Shown here one piece after another: positions 1 through 9,174 of a stretch of 64,000 bases of DNA. This stretch comes from Bathynomus jamesi (taxonomy: Eukaryota; Arthropoda; Malacostraca; Isopoda; Cirolanidae). The notes under the pieces are model-generated. The model was given only the letters and a program-made list of their open reading frames with translations, had not been told where the DNA came from and did no database searches. Position numbers and translations under genes: made by a program. Within the stretch, counting starts at the first letter, position 1; each line of letters starts with the position of its first letter. Location: assembly GCA_023014485.1 (NCBI GenBank), contig JAJOZX010009432.1, forward strand, positions 1 to 64,000. Reading direction: 5' to 3'.

Positions 1-961
1 ATCTCGGCAGGAACGGGTTTATTATCACCTACGAGCCTATCTGGAAAATGTCCTCAACTTTTCAAAAGAAGCGAAGGATACCTTTTTAACTGCCGTGGGC
101 TATTATCAGACTAAAGACGAAAGTAGTATAAAAGATAAATTTACAAATTCTAAACAGAAAATATACGAATGTTTTGGACACCTGCATACAGACTTCACAT
201 TCCAGAAAAATTGCTTATGAATGGGGTGGATATGAAAATAAAGCTCACCCGCACGAATCCTGAGATCTGCATAAATCTGGGAGCTGATCAAGAAGAGGGC
301 GCAAAACCGTTGTGGTTATGTTATGGAAACATACCTTCGCGTACGGCGAGTGAAACTAAGTTCCCCAAAACAAATAGAAATTGAAAATATTTACTACATG
401 CCACAGTAAAATATCCAATTAACAGAGTACAGATCAAACTATATACAGTGACCGCAGGGTTGGCCTCGAAACAGATAGAAAACGTGGCCCTGGGAATTGT
501 ACCTAAAAGGATATTAATTGGAATGCAGAACCACGCTTCGGTGAATGGAAAATATAAAAAGAACGCCTTTAAATTCGAGAATTTCGGCCTTAAAAATATA
601 ACTCTATACGTCAATGGGTTGCGTTGGGCGGGGCTATGGATACGGACTATTCATCAGACGCCGTGTTCCCGCTTTGCGCGAATGCTTATAGTAAGCTGGC
701 CCATATTGCAGGTGCTTGTGATGAGTTCGGATTGGGGTAACACAGAAAGAATTCATCGATCAATTTAACCTTTAGCCGTTTGACATCACCCGACTTATCT
801 GCTAGTGTAAGTACACATTAAGTCCAGAACAGAGTGGAAACATCTCAGTCAGATTGGAATTCGCCAAGCCGATAGATGCGCCTATTAGTGTACTAGTATA
901 CCTCGAGTCACAAACCCTAATAGAAGTCGATAGATTCAGGAGTGTAGTTACTGACTTTTAA
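1..961 (+). pseudogene. Polinton copy A major capsid protein, C-terminal remnant
   Basis: This stretch aligns base for base with 61351-62319 of the second Polinton in the window, so it is the hexon-like double jelly-roll major capsid gene, entering the window about one third of the way in. Several indels break the frame: readable pieces lie at about 229-384 and 448-620, and the last part around 830-961 reads in yet another frame. The stop TAA at 959-961 sits two bases before the protease start, the same spacing as in copy B. It is a dead, diverged copy in the same orientation as copy B. Confidence 0.9.
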
Positions 962-962
962 A

Positions 963-1444
963 ATGGATGCGAATACATTTCAGAGAGTAATGAATAGTGA
1001 CCGAATCACACGCTCCAAATTTATCGGTGTGTTTCCGAAGAATGAAACATTGAAGTTACCAACTACGAGAAAATGCGGGGCAGTTATTGTGAATACCGAC
1101 ATTATTGGTGGCGAAGGGATTCATTGGTTGGCATCTACTTTAAAAATAGCGAAAGAATGTTTTTTTTAACTCACTCGGGACTCCTGGAGTGACCCTATTA
1201 TTGTAAAATTTCTCAACCAGTTGCATATTCCCGAAATTGTTTGGAATCCCTACGAATTACAAGGATATTTTAGTAATAATTGCGGGATGTATGTCTTTCA
1301 TTTCTCTTGCACGTGTCACGTGGAAATGAATTTATAAATTTTAAAAAATTACTCGACCCTTGTCACACTGAGCTGAATGATGAAATGGTGTGCATGCACA
1401 TAAAATGCCGCTTTCCATTTGTGCGCAATCGATGTATTGTGTAA
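963..1444 (+). pseudogene. Polinton copy A adenain-like cysteine protease, broken
   Basis: Homologous to the intact protease at 62321-62803. The first 60 codons are open (MDANTFQRVM, then a GIHWL motif matching the catalytic-His motif GIHWI), after which a deletion and a T-run near 1159-1168 replace the catalytic-Asp region (YYFDS in copy B). The downstream part reads in another frame and the active-site Cys region (NCGMY) is still visible near 1280. It ends at TAA 1442-1444, after which an AT microsatellite begins. It is not functional. Confidence 0.88.
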
Positions 1445-1452
1445 AGTTTCAA

Positions 1453-1454
<2 letters not shown>

Positions 1455-1483
<29 letters not shown>
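1455..1483. repeat. (AT)n microsatellite
   Basis: An uninterrupted AT dinucleotide run directly after the protease relic, absent at the matching place in copy B, so it arose or expanded after the two Polintons diverged. Confidence 0.95.
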
Positions 1484-1488
<5 letters not shown>

Positions 1489-1632
1489 GTAACTATATTG
1501 TGTAAAATATAAGATGTCCCCCAATAATGTTAGTCTTGTGCTCTGTAGCTTATTTAATGGATGCTAATTCTGTAACTAATTTAAGTAGGATGTAAAATTG
1601 TACTAATTTATAAAACATGATTGCTATCATTT

Positions 1633-1638
1633 AATAAA
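1633..1638 (+). terminator. Poly(A) signal AATAAA for the copy A capsid-protease transcript
   Basis: AATAAA in the context ATTTAATAAATT, conserved at 62863-62868 in copy B. It lies between the end of the protease and the convergent minus-strand gene, where a cleavage signal would be expected. Confidence 0.6.
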
Positions 1639-1682
1639 TTGATGAAAATACACTGTCTTGTTCTTAACCAAAATAAAAAAGC

Positions 1683-2060
1683 TTACATTAGTTCTCCAAC
1701 GACCTGGCATTCGTTGGACCGGATGTGAGCCAATACTTCGACCTCCGTATTCAGGTCACTGGGTTGTAAAACCTCCAAACCACCGTCGGTTATTTGCGTT
1801 TCTTCAAAGCTGTCACGAAAAGTAGCTATAACACGTGTCGGCTCCTTGTCGGACCTTTAAGAAGAAAGGATAATTTTAAATTAACTGATTAGTTCATACA
1901 TTTTTCTAATAATAGCCATATTGTGTGGAAGGACGACTAAGCACCGTCACAGAATAGCGAGCCCCTGGGCAGTTATTAAACAATTAGCCTATTCAATTCA
2001 TCCACATTGAATCTTTTTTAATTAAATTCCATTTGTTTTCATCAAAATATACACAGAGGA

Positions 2061-2102
<42 letters not shown>

Positions 2103-2461
2103 TTATAAATAACACAGAAAGCCTAGCACAGTACCCTGTAGTAAACATGTAAAGAAGGCCTTGCAGTGAGCTTAAACTAATTTTAAACGCGTAATAAAAT
2201 TTCACTTTCAAAGGACACCGAGATGTATATATGGGAGGAGAGAGTTACAAGGCGTTACAATAAGATAAAATGCCGATTAGGGTGCCCGGATCAAATAATA
2301 AACAGCAAGCAGCTGGCCTAACCGGGTTTTAACATACTTCCATAAACATTTTATACATAGATATTATATATATATATAATATATATATGAAGGGAGTTAC
2401 AAGGAGTTACATTAAGAGAAAATGCCGGATAGGGTACCCGCGAGTTGTTAACATATACTTC

Positions 2462-2495
<34 letters not shown>

Positions 2496-2751
2496 AGAAT
2501 GATAACCAGTTTTTAAATCACATTTCACAAACTAATTTTTAAATTATCATGTATATTTTTTCTACTTACAACTCAATGGCCTCTCCATCCGTTGGTTCTT
2601 CCCCGCCACAAATTTCTGCAACGTTTGTGTGGAGAGAAGGTTCTTCATCGGCCGCTGCGAAAAGATGGAGCGTCGCCCCTGCAGAGAGGTTGTTGACTTC
2701 AAACACCTGCGGGGAGCAATAAAGCTGATGTGTCTGACTGGAAGTGTCCAT
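1683..2751 (-). CDS. Polinton copy A terminal acidic protein, two exons
   Basis: A spliced gene is inferred on the minus strand. Exon 1 runs 2751 to 2570 from an ATG in good context (tcatcATGG) to a GTAAGT donor at 2564-2569. Exon 2 runs 1854 to 1683, with a CTTAAAG acceptor at 1855-1861 and stop TAA at 1683-1685. The exons join in phase and give about 117 residues, acidic, with no recognised domain. Copy B has the same arrangement at 62918-63869: exon 1 begins MDxxS/LY and ends around EIC...PTxGxxIE, and exon 2 begins with SDxxxTRVI. The 715-bp intron contains microsatellites and a diverged duplication. The conserved splice sites and frame in two diverged copies are the main support; function is unknown. 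Confidence 0.65.
2232..2465. repeat. Diverged direct duplication inside the copy A intron
   Basis: Two related segments (about 2235-2285 and 2390-2440) share the pattern GAGTTACAAGG..GTTACA..AAGA.AAAATGCCG..TAGGGT.CCCG and are each followed by AT-rich sequence. AT runs at 2064-2099, 2365-2389 and 2466-2492 flank them. Confidence 0.7.
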
Positions 2752-2815
2752 GATGAGAGACTGTTTAGTTACTCGTTGATAAAAATCACTGTTGTGGGAT
2801 CCCTCTGAAAATGTT

Positions 2816-2990
2816 CCCTTTTATATACGTGGCCCGATTGACCCCACCCTCAGAAACCACAATATTCGATTCGCAAGTTTCCCGTTGGCTGTCAGAGAAT
2901 TTGGGTGTGGCTGTAACGTGAGTGCGAAGTTTTCCACCAACCAGAGACCGTGGATTCGTTCTCATACACCGCCCATTGGGTTGTGATTGG
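2816..2990 (-). promoter_or_regulatory. Promoter of the copy A acidic gene: TATA box and two CCAAT boxes
   Basis: Read on the minus strand, TATATAAAAGGG lies at about 2816-2827, some 65 bases before the ATG at 2751. CCAAT boxes (ATTGG on plus) lie at 2975-2979 and 2986-2990. Copy B has a TATA element at 63935-63943 and a CCAAT box at 63987-63991 with the same spacing to its ATG. This is a classical RNA polymerase II core promoter layout. Confidence 0.65.
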
Positions 2991-3075
2991 ACGAGCCGCG
3001 AATTCTGGGGAGACGAATCTTTGCTAAATATGACTTATTCGTTCCACAGATTTTTTTCAGAAATGGAACAGGGTA

Positions 3076-3079
<4 letters not shown>

Positions 3080-3119
<40 letters not shown>
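3080..3119. repeat. (GA)n microsatellite
   Basis: About 20 uninterrupted GA units just beyond the last sequence recognisable as Polinton copy A. The exact Polinton end was not found. Confidence 0.95.
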
Positions 3120-3121
<2 letters not shown>

Positions 3122-3189
3122 TACATTGTGATCAGTTAGGAGGGCCATAAAATGGCGCAGTAATCAGGCCAGGCGAATGCGGGGCATTG

Positions 3190-3265
3190 CGCTAACTCTC
3201 GGATTATTAGCGCCAATGGGAGTCGAACCCACGACCTCTGCCTCTTCACTTCGCTAATAGGGAAA
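3190..3265 (-). repeat. tRNA-like SINE remnant
   Basis: Minus strand shows an A-box-like TTAGCGAAGTGAAGAGG (3241-3257) and a B box GGTTCGACTCC (3219-3229), the internal RNA polymerase III promoter of tRNA genes. No acceptor stem closes around them, so a tRNA-derived SINE head is more likely than a working tRNA. The flanks out to 3350 hold nothing else. Confidence 0.5.
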
Positions 3266-3354
3266 CAGTGTTACCCACTTAATTACAGACGCTGGTCTGT
3301 GTAGATGTAATGTTGAATTAAGGAGAGACCATGAAAGCATCCTTAATCCTGATC

Positions 3355-3532
3355 CTCGATGATTTTCCATAATTCTTAATAATGGTAAGAAGCATAAAGA
3401 ACCGGGTATTAAGGCAGATTTCACAGATGCATTTTTGTACGCTTCTTCAGAAAAAAGTAAACAGAAATACCACACCATCATTAATTAAAACTTGTTTTAT
3501 ACCAAAATAAATTTATTTATATGTCAATAACC

Positions 3533-3592
<60 letters not shown>

Positions 3593-3850
3593 TGTAGTGA
3601 ATGCTGCTTTGAAAATAAATTTGGAGCTTCAGTCCACGTCGTTTCAGATTAAAATCTCGACCGAGCGTTAATACCCTTCGTCGAAATTTTACCTGTCGTC
3701 AAATCGGTGCATTTCAGAAATAAAATTCAGGTGTTCAGACACCTGTCTGGCGCCGTGATTAAGTTTACAGATAGGCGTTTTAAGATTTTCCATAATTCTT
3801 AAAAGAATAAAGAACCGGATATTAAGGCAGATTTCATAGATACATTTTAA
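3355..3850. repeat. Two copies of a 70-bp direct repeat around an AT/GT microsatellite
   Basis: GATTTTCCATAATTCTTAA, then AAAGAACCGG.TATTAAGGCAGATTTCA.AGAT, occurs at 3360-3432 and again at 3783-3845. Between them lie (AT)n at 3535-3570, (GT)n at 3571-3592 and about 190 bp of unassigned sequence. From 3850 to 4480 I see only AT-rich non-coding DNA. Confidence 0.65.
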
Positions 3851-4486
3851 AAAGTCCGAGTCCATATTTTTAACAAACAGCTCGCCAGGGAATGCGAGAG
3901 AGAAAAGTTTTGTTTTATGATTACTTCACTTTAGACAAAAACAAATGCGAAGGCGTTTTTTCTGAGGATACGAGTCAGTAACAGAAACGGATTAGCTTCG
4001 CTGAAAGGTATTAACGTCTAAAATTGAAAATTATTTTTTAAAAATTTTAAAACAAAAATTATCAGATATATATATACACAAGGTAGAGAATTTTGAGCTT
4101 ATATACACAAATGCATACAACTTTAAAAAGAAAGAAGACTTAATTTAATTTACTCGATGTATTGTATGATATTTTACGCGTATCTGACGGAATGCTTTGT
4201 GAATTTAATCTGAACAGGAAATACTCCCAATTGTTATTTTCAGAAATAATGTATCTTAAATCTGGGAGAACTGAAAAGAGATATTTATTCCAAAACTCCA
4301 GAATGAATTGTCGACGAGATGTATCGTGTTAATTTTAACTACTCTAAGAGTGATTTAGTGTTATTAAATAACATCTAACGCTGATTTTGGCGGTGGAAAA
4401 AGGAGAGAAAGAGACAAACATGTCTATATATAAAGAAACGTCGAGAGATAAATGGATATCATGTATTTTTATTGTACACATGACAT

Positions 4487-4516
4487 ACACCACACACACA
4501 CACACACACACCGATA

Positions 4517-4556
<40 letters not shown>
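4487..4556. repeat. (CA)n-(TA)n compound microsatellite
   Basis: A CA run followed by a TA run. It abuts a Penelope-like 3'-end remnant on its right side, as similar runs do for many other elements here. Confidence 0.95.
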
Positions 4557-4560
<4 letters not shown>

Positions 4561-4574
4561 AGAAAGCCCAACAC

Positions 4575-4655
4575 AAGAGCAAACATTTTCGTTTATTTTT
4601 TGTACTTCAGACGTTTCGACAAATCTTTTGTTATCATCAGTGAATTATAAATCTT
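4575..4655 (-). ncRNA. Hammerhead-like motif in a Penelope-like 3' remnant
   Basis: On the minus strand CTGATGA is followed by a short hairpin (ACAAA-AGA-TTTGT) and then CGAAACG, the order of the hammerhead ribozyme core (CUGANGA, helix II, GAAA). Penelope-like retroelements are known to carry hammerheads in their terminal repeats, and Penelope-like coding remnants lie just to the right. Helix II has imperfect closing pairs and I could not draw helices I and III, so this may be a decayed ribozyme or a coincidence. Confidence 0.35.
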
Positions 4656-4814
4656 AAAACCTTAAAACAAAATTAAGAATAAATAATTAAAATTAAATCG
4701 ATACAAAAGAAAATTAAAATCATTAAAATTAAATTAAATTAAAATTACCTCAACTGGTAAATACACAATGATTACGTCAACCTCCATATTCAGCAGATAC
4801 TGAGAGAAAACTGT

Positions 4815-5720
4815 ATGGTCAGTTACATTGGCCAAAATAATCATGCTATAGATTGGGAATCAAGTAAGGTACTTTATAAATGTAATAATTATGTCAAAAG
4901 AAAAATAATAGAATCTGTGTGTATAGAAAAAGTAGATAATTTTAATTTGTGCGAAGGTACTTATAAGTTAGACCCTTTAATGAGATTCTTGGTCAATAAA
5001 TCCCTTACGGAGTCGTGGGAACGTGTTCGAACCTAAGTGTGAATTTCTTAAATGTCTCTGGATTGGAATGTTTCCTTACTCGCTTTTAGTAAATGTAATA
5101 ATGGAAGTAATTAATGTGGAAATAAATATATGCAGTAATTATGTCAAAACATTAGGATCTGTATGTATAGAACAAGAAGATATTTTTAATTTGTGGAAAT
5201 GTAGTTATAAGCTGACCCTGTAATAAAATGCCCTTCTGGTTTCGGGAGAACGATATCTAACCTAGGTGCGAATTTCTCAATGGTCTCTGGATTATTTCCT
5301 AATCGCCTTTTTTCATTCGTTTTTCGGTTTATAATTTCTGTATAATAAACAACAATGTAATAACCAATGTAATAATAAATTTATAATTTCTGTAATTAAT
5401 AATTATGCAATATTAAATGTAATAAATTTAATTATAAATGTAATAATTATGTAAAAATAATAGAATCTGTATGTTTAGAACAGGAAGATAGTTTTAAAAT
5501 TTGTGCGAATGTACTTAATGAAAATGCCCCTCCTGTCTCGAGAGAATGGAATCCAACCTAGGTGCGAATTTCTTAACGGTCGATCCCTGAACTGTTTTTC
5601 CTCTTGTTTTGTTTCATTTGTGTTTCTGTATCCACCCGAGGAGGATGCCAGTGGGCGTCGAAACTGTCGTGGAAATAAACTCTGTCTATTAGAGTGGGTT
5701 TTTATTCTCATATTTTGACC
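4815..5720 (+). mobile_element. Penelope-like element 3' remnant with GIY-YIG tail and tandem copies
   Basis: The open frame 4815-5036 (NHAIDWESSKVLY, then YVKRKIIESVCI.....FNL) resembles the C-terminal end of the GIY-YIG endonuclease of Penelope-like retroelements. The same segment and its following 3' sequence recur in more decayed form at about 5100-5310 and 5440-5600. Each copy runs into a block containing AACCTA.GTG.GAATTTCT and GTCTCTGGATT-like sequence. Tandem 3' ends of this kind match the pseudo-LTR habit of Penelope elements. The reverse transcriptase is absent. Confidence 0.5.
5620..5720 (+). ncRNA. Hammerhead-like helix at the Penelope-like 3' end
   Basis: CCGAGGA, then GATGCC-AGTG-GGCGTC, then GAAACTG. 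The matching copy at 46196-46440 has GATGCC-AGTG-GGCATC, so one stem base differs but pairing is kept (G-U versus A-U). This layout resembles hammerhead core-helix II-GAAA with U4 changed to C. A conserved stem supports an RNA structure; catalytic activity is not shown. Confidence 0.35.
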
Positions 5721-6061
5721 TTCACGTAAAAAGTGAAGTTTTTTGCATTTAGTATGAAAGTAGGTTGGTTGGTTAGTTATAAGAGCTGGGAGTTCTGTAA
5801 GGTTATTGGTTCTTGTTAGAATTTCGAACTGAGTTTTGTGAAACGGATGGTTGTTTTCATTACTATGTTTTCTAATTGCGGATTGTGGTGGGCTACTGAG
5901 GGGACGGTTGGTACGGACTGATATACATATATATATATATATATGTACGGGGCTCCAATAAACGTTAGCTCCCCCCGCCCATGGCCTAAACCATTAGAGG
6001 TACAGTAAAACTAAACATACCTTACAAAAGAGAATTTAATCCTGCATTTAATGAGAAACAA

Positions 6062-7109
6062 TTAAAACTTGGTGTTCCCGCCATTGGCTTCCAAGACAGC
6101 CTGAATTCGCTTGGGTAGCTTGCCAAATAGTGACGTGAATAGATCTTGATCGTTACGCAAATTTGCTAAAACAGTTTCAATGTGTTGCGTCATTGTATCC
6201 TTCGAAAATCGATTTGCTGCAGGTTCTTGAAACAAGAGACATTGAACCTTGCCCTTTATAACTGATCCAATGTGTTCACAGACGTTCAGGTCAGGAAAAT
6301 TTCCTGGCCATTCTTCATTTCCAAAGAAATCGATCTCATGGTTCCGCAACAACTGTTGAGTGGCTAATGCCTTAAAACAGGGGGCCTTATCGTGCAGAAG
6401 TGTGACCTGATCGACATCCATAACATTGTTTGGGTTTCTTAGAAAAGGAATGACATGCTGGGATAGAATAATATCACGAAAATACTGTCCATCCCAACTC
6501 TGACCATTTGGCTTCAGCACCCACATGAGCTTCTTTGCAGTGAAAAAACAAACACACCAACACAGTCTGGACTTTTTAATAATTCGCGATAATGTTCATA
6601 ATGTTCATTGTCATCGATTTCATCTGGTGTTGTGGCCCACACTCGATCATTTTGGTAGTTAGGCCGACGTTTACGTAAACAAAAAATTCATCGGAGACAG
6701 CTAAATGCATGAAATCATCCACATCCCAATCTTCAAGATAATGGGCAAACCACATTCTGTCATCGATGTTAAGTTAAGTTTTTCTTGGCTTCGGAAGTTC
6801 ATGCCAAGGCTTTAAACCTTGCCTATGACGGTACAGTCGAGTGATCTCACCACTAACGATCTTTCCTCTCAACACTTCGATCTCTCTAGAAAGTTTAGCA
6901 CAGCTGTTTTTCCGCTTACGCGTACCGCTTTCAATGATGTCCTTTGTTTCCTGAGAGAGTGGCAAATTTGGGCGCCCAGATTTGGTTGTATCCATTTCAC
7001 ATTCATCCAAAGTTTTATTCCAACTTTTGACGAAGTCCTCACTTCTTCGCAACTTTTTGGCAACCCATGAACGTGTTATAAAGGTGGCTCCAGAGCAAAT
7101 TTGTGTCAT
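6062..7109 (-). pseudogene. Tc1/mariner-like transposase, frameshifted
   Basis: Two blocks belong to one IS630-Tc1-mariner transposase. The N-terminal block (7109-6774) has the helix-turn-helix and SGRP linker typical of Tc1 proteins. The C-terminal block (6526-6062) has a catalytic-Asp motif (LHDKAP) and a WPGNFPDLNVCEHIG motif matching the WPxxSPDLNPxEH signature. The 6527-6773 stretch between them is readable only in other frames (MWFAHYLEDWDVDDF..). The 5' side abuts a LINE fragment at about 7107. Terminal inverted repeats were not identified. 5760-6060 holds no gene, only an AT run at 5927-5944. Confidence 0.8.
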
Positions 7110-7565
7110 TACCCATAAATAAGTTATCCCAGTCCACTACTCTCATCCTATCCGCAAAACTATCAAAATTAGCCCTACGAAAATCAGGGACTTCTATGAC
7201 GTTACTACCTGAGTGTTTTTTATCGCTAACTTAAACCTAAGAATTTGATGATCACTACATCCTAAACTCTCGCCTACTTCTAAACCTTCGACTATATTCT
7301 CGCCGTTCGTCATCACCAAATCTAAAATATTGTCACCGCGCGTTGGTTCGGTAACTATCTGTCGTAAAAAGTTATCTTCCATAAACTCAACCAATCTCAA
7401 ACCCTCCTCATTACCAGTAAAAGTCTCATAATTAACATTAGGGCAGTTAAAGTCTCCGACAATTATACTATTCCGATTGTCAATAAAATTACCAAGAAGT
7501 GAGTAAAATCTAGTATCTGTATAGAGGGGTTGACCGGGAGGTCTATAAACGACAACAAAATTATA
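7107..7565 (-). mobile_element. CR1 endonuclease fragment, near-identical to 10600-11060
   Basis: This segment repeats 10600-11060 with only a handful of differences. It encodes part of the CR1 apurinic-type endonuclease (EPTRGDNILDLVMT and the LGCSDHQ catalytic block). One base is lost near 7210 relative to the other copy. High identity over 460 bp, with a sharp join to the Tc1 relic, suggests a recent duplication or a second 5'-truncated insertion. Confidence 0.85.
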
Positions 7566-7732
7566 TTATATTATCACTTTATCAGCTAGAGTAATTTTAA
7601 TACTTGCAATAAATAAAGAATTTTATATATTTTTATAATCACTAAAAACTATTTCGATATAAGTAAACATGTAAGCTGCAAATGGGGGGGCTAAGGTTTT
7701 TTGGAAGCCCTTATATATATATATATATATAT

Positions 7733-8983
7733 TAGTGATGTAGCGGATGTCATTTTTTTCACATCCGCGGATGCGGATGCGGATGAGGATGTTTGATTTC
7801 AACATCCGCGGATGCGGATGCGGATGTCTACATTTTCGTTATTTTTTAGGATATATTCGAGATTTGTTGTGTTTAACGTATATAATAAGTTATTATGTAG
7901 AGAGAGCTGTAGCTATAATGTAGTATAATTGATTAATTGTACAATAATTGCTGTACTTTTCCTGAACATATAAAATAATAGCAAGCATCTAACTAATATA
8001 GAAATCAATTAGTGAATTCGTCTGCAAATAAATTCGTTATATTTTGTTGAGTTTCAGCCACAATTAGAAACCATAATTGTGTTACCCGACCTCTTTCCCC
8101 AACCTCCACCCTTATAGAAAGAGATCTTTAATTAGCTTGATAACTATTTATATTAAGTTTAAAGTTTTATTAGGCATATTTATAAATGAGTAATTAAAAT
8201 AAACTAAGATGTTCATCGTTTAATATTCAAACTTAATTATAGGAAGGTTATGCTTAAGGAACATTAATTTTTCTGCCTTTTCTGCTGCCAGTCTGTTTCT
8301 CTTTTCATCATATATTAATCCAGCACTGCTAAATAATCTCTCGCTTGGTACGCTTGTTGGAGGACGTGCTAAATGTTTCCTTGCAAGTTTACTCAAGTAT
8401 GGATAGATATCTGCGTATTTTTCCACCAACTAATAGGATTGTCACATGCAGCCAGGCGTTTTTCTTGGTGATAGCTCTCGATCATTTTTACTACATCTTT
8501 TGACATCGCGTAGGTCTCGTCATCGCTGCTTGACTCAAGAAACTGAGAGAGAGATTCTGTGATAGATTTGCTTGTTGAAGGTGTTGGTTCTGTCACTGAA
8601 ACTTTTATTCTTTGGTGGGTGGCGAAGCGACAGACTCAAGAGATTGAAGCTCTTCAACTGCTTTGCCAAGTGATGATTTAACTCGTTCTAATGTACTAGG
8701 TGAAAATAACTTAGCTTTGTAACGTGGATCTAAGTAGGTTGCAAGAGAGTAACTTCATACAAGAACAGCCTCTCGTCTTGTCGCTTGCATCACTTTTGCG
8801 CACAATGAACTAGTTCTATTATTATAGTAGAATTTTATAATTTCCGCTTATCAATGACGTTTTATCTCAACGGTCCACATCCGCACGACATCCGCAGTCC
8901 AAAGTGCGGATGCAGATGCGGATGCGGATGCGAGAAAACGCGCGGATGTTCCGCGGATGCGGATGCGGATGTGACCTACATCA

Positions 8984-8986
<3 letters not shown>
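7733..8986 (-). mobile_element. hAT element with GCGGAT-repeat ends
   Basis: Terminal inverted repeats begin TAGTGATGTAG on both sides (7733 and the complement ending 8986), with ATATATAT flanks consistent with the 8-bp target duplication of hAT elements, though both flanks are microsatellite. Inside each end lie arrays of the hexamer GCGGAT/ATCCGC: 7760-7830 on the left and 8878-8975 on the right. The body holds only the C-terminal third of a transposase, so the 1254-bp element is probably non-autonomous. Confidence 0.75.
8220..8760 (-). pseudogene. hAT transposase C-terminal region
   Basis: Reading minus from 8760, LATYLDPRYKAKLF is followed by a polar linker, then NPISWW, a frameshift near 8425, and PYLSKLARKHLARPPTSVPSERLFSSAGLIYDEKRNRL cut into two frames. 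The LDPRYK and SVPSERLFS motifs mark the BED-type hAT C-terminal dimerisation domain. The catalytic core upstream of LDPRYK is missing. Confidence 0.85.
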
Positions 8987-9028
<42 letters not shown>

Positions 9029-9132
9029 ATGGTGGCTTTTAGTACGTGTATAAACATTGGCTGGTACATTCGTTGATGACGGAAGGAGTTGTTTCCAAGT
9101 TTAACTTCGATATTGAAGAGCTATGAACGTAT

Positions 9133-9134
<2 letters not shown>

Positions 9135-9172
<38 letters not shown>
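9135..9172. repeat. (CA)n-(TA)n microsatellite truncating the CR1 3' end
   Basis: The CR1 reading frame on the minus strand (DEEVDLGV) runs straight into this repeat, so the LINE lost its 3' end here. Confidence 0.9.

Positions 9173-9174
<2 letters not shown>

Noticed and set aside
2800..3130. Polinton terminal inverted repeat of copy A
   Set aside because: No inverted match to 46200-47500 could be found, and the right end of copy B lies outside the window, so the termini remain undefined.
3190..3265. A functional tRNA gene
   Set aside because: A and B boxes are present, but acceptor and anticodon stems do not form convincingly; SINE remnant preferred.
4344..4650. Frames of alternating Tyr-Ile or Val-Cys (also 1993-2211, 7623-7805, 8851-9069, 46992-47443)
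   Set aside because: They are translations of TA and CA microsatellites.
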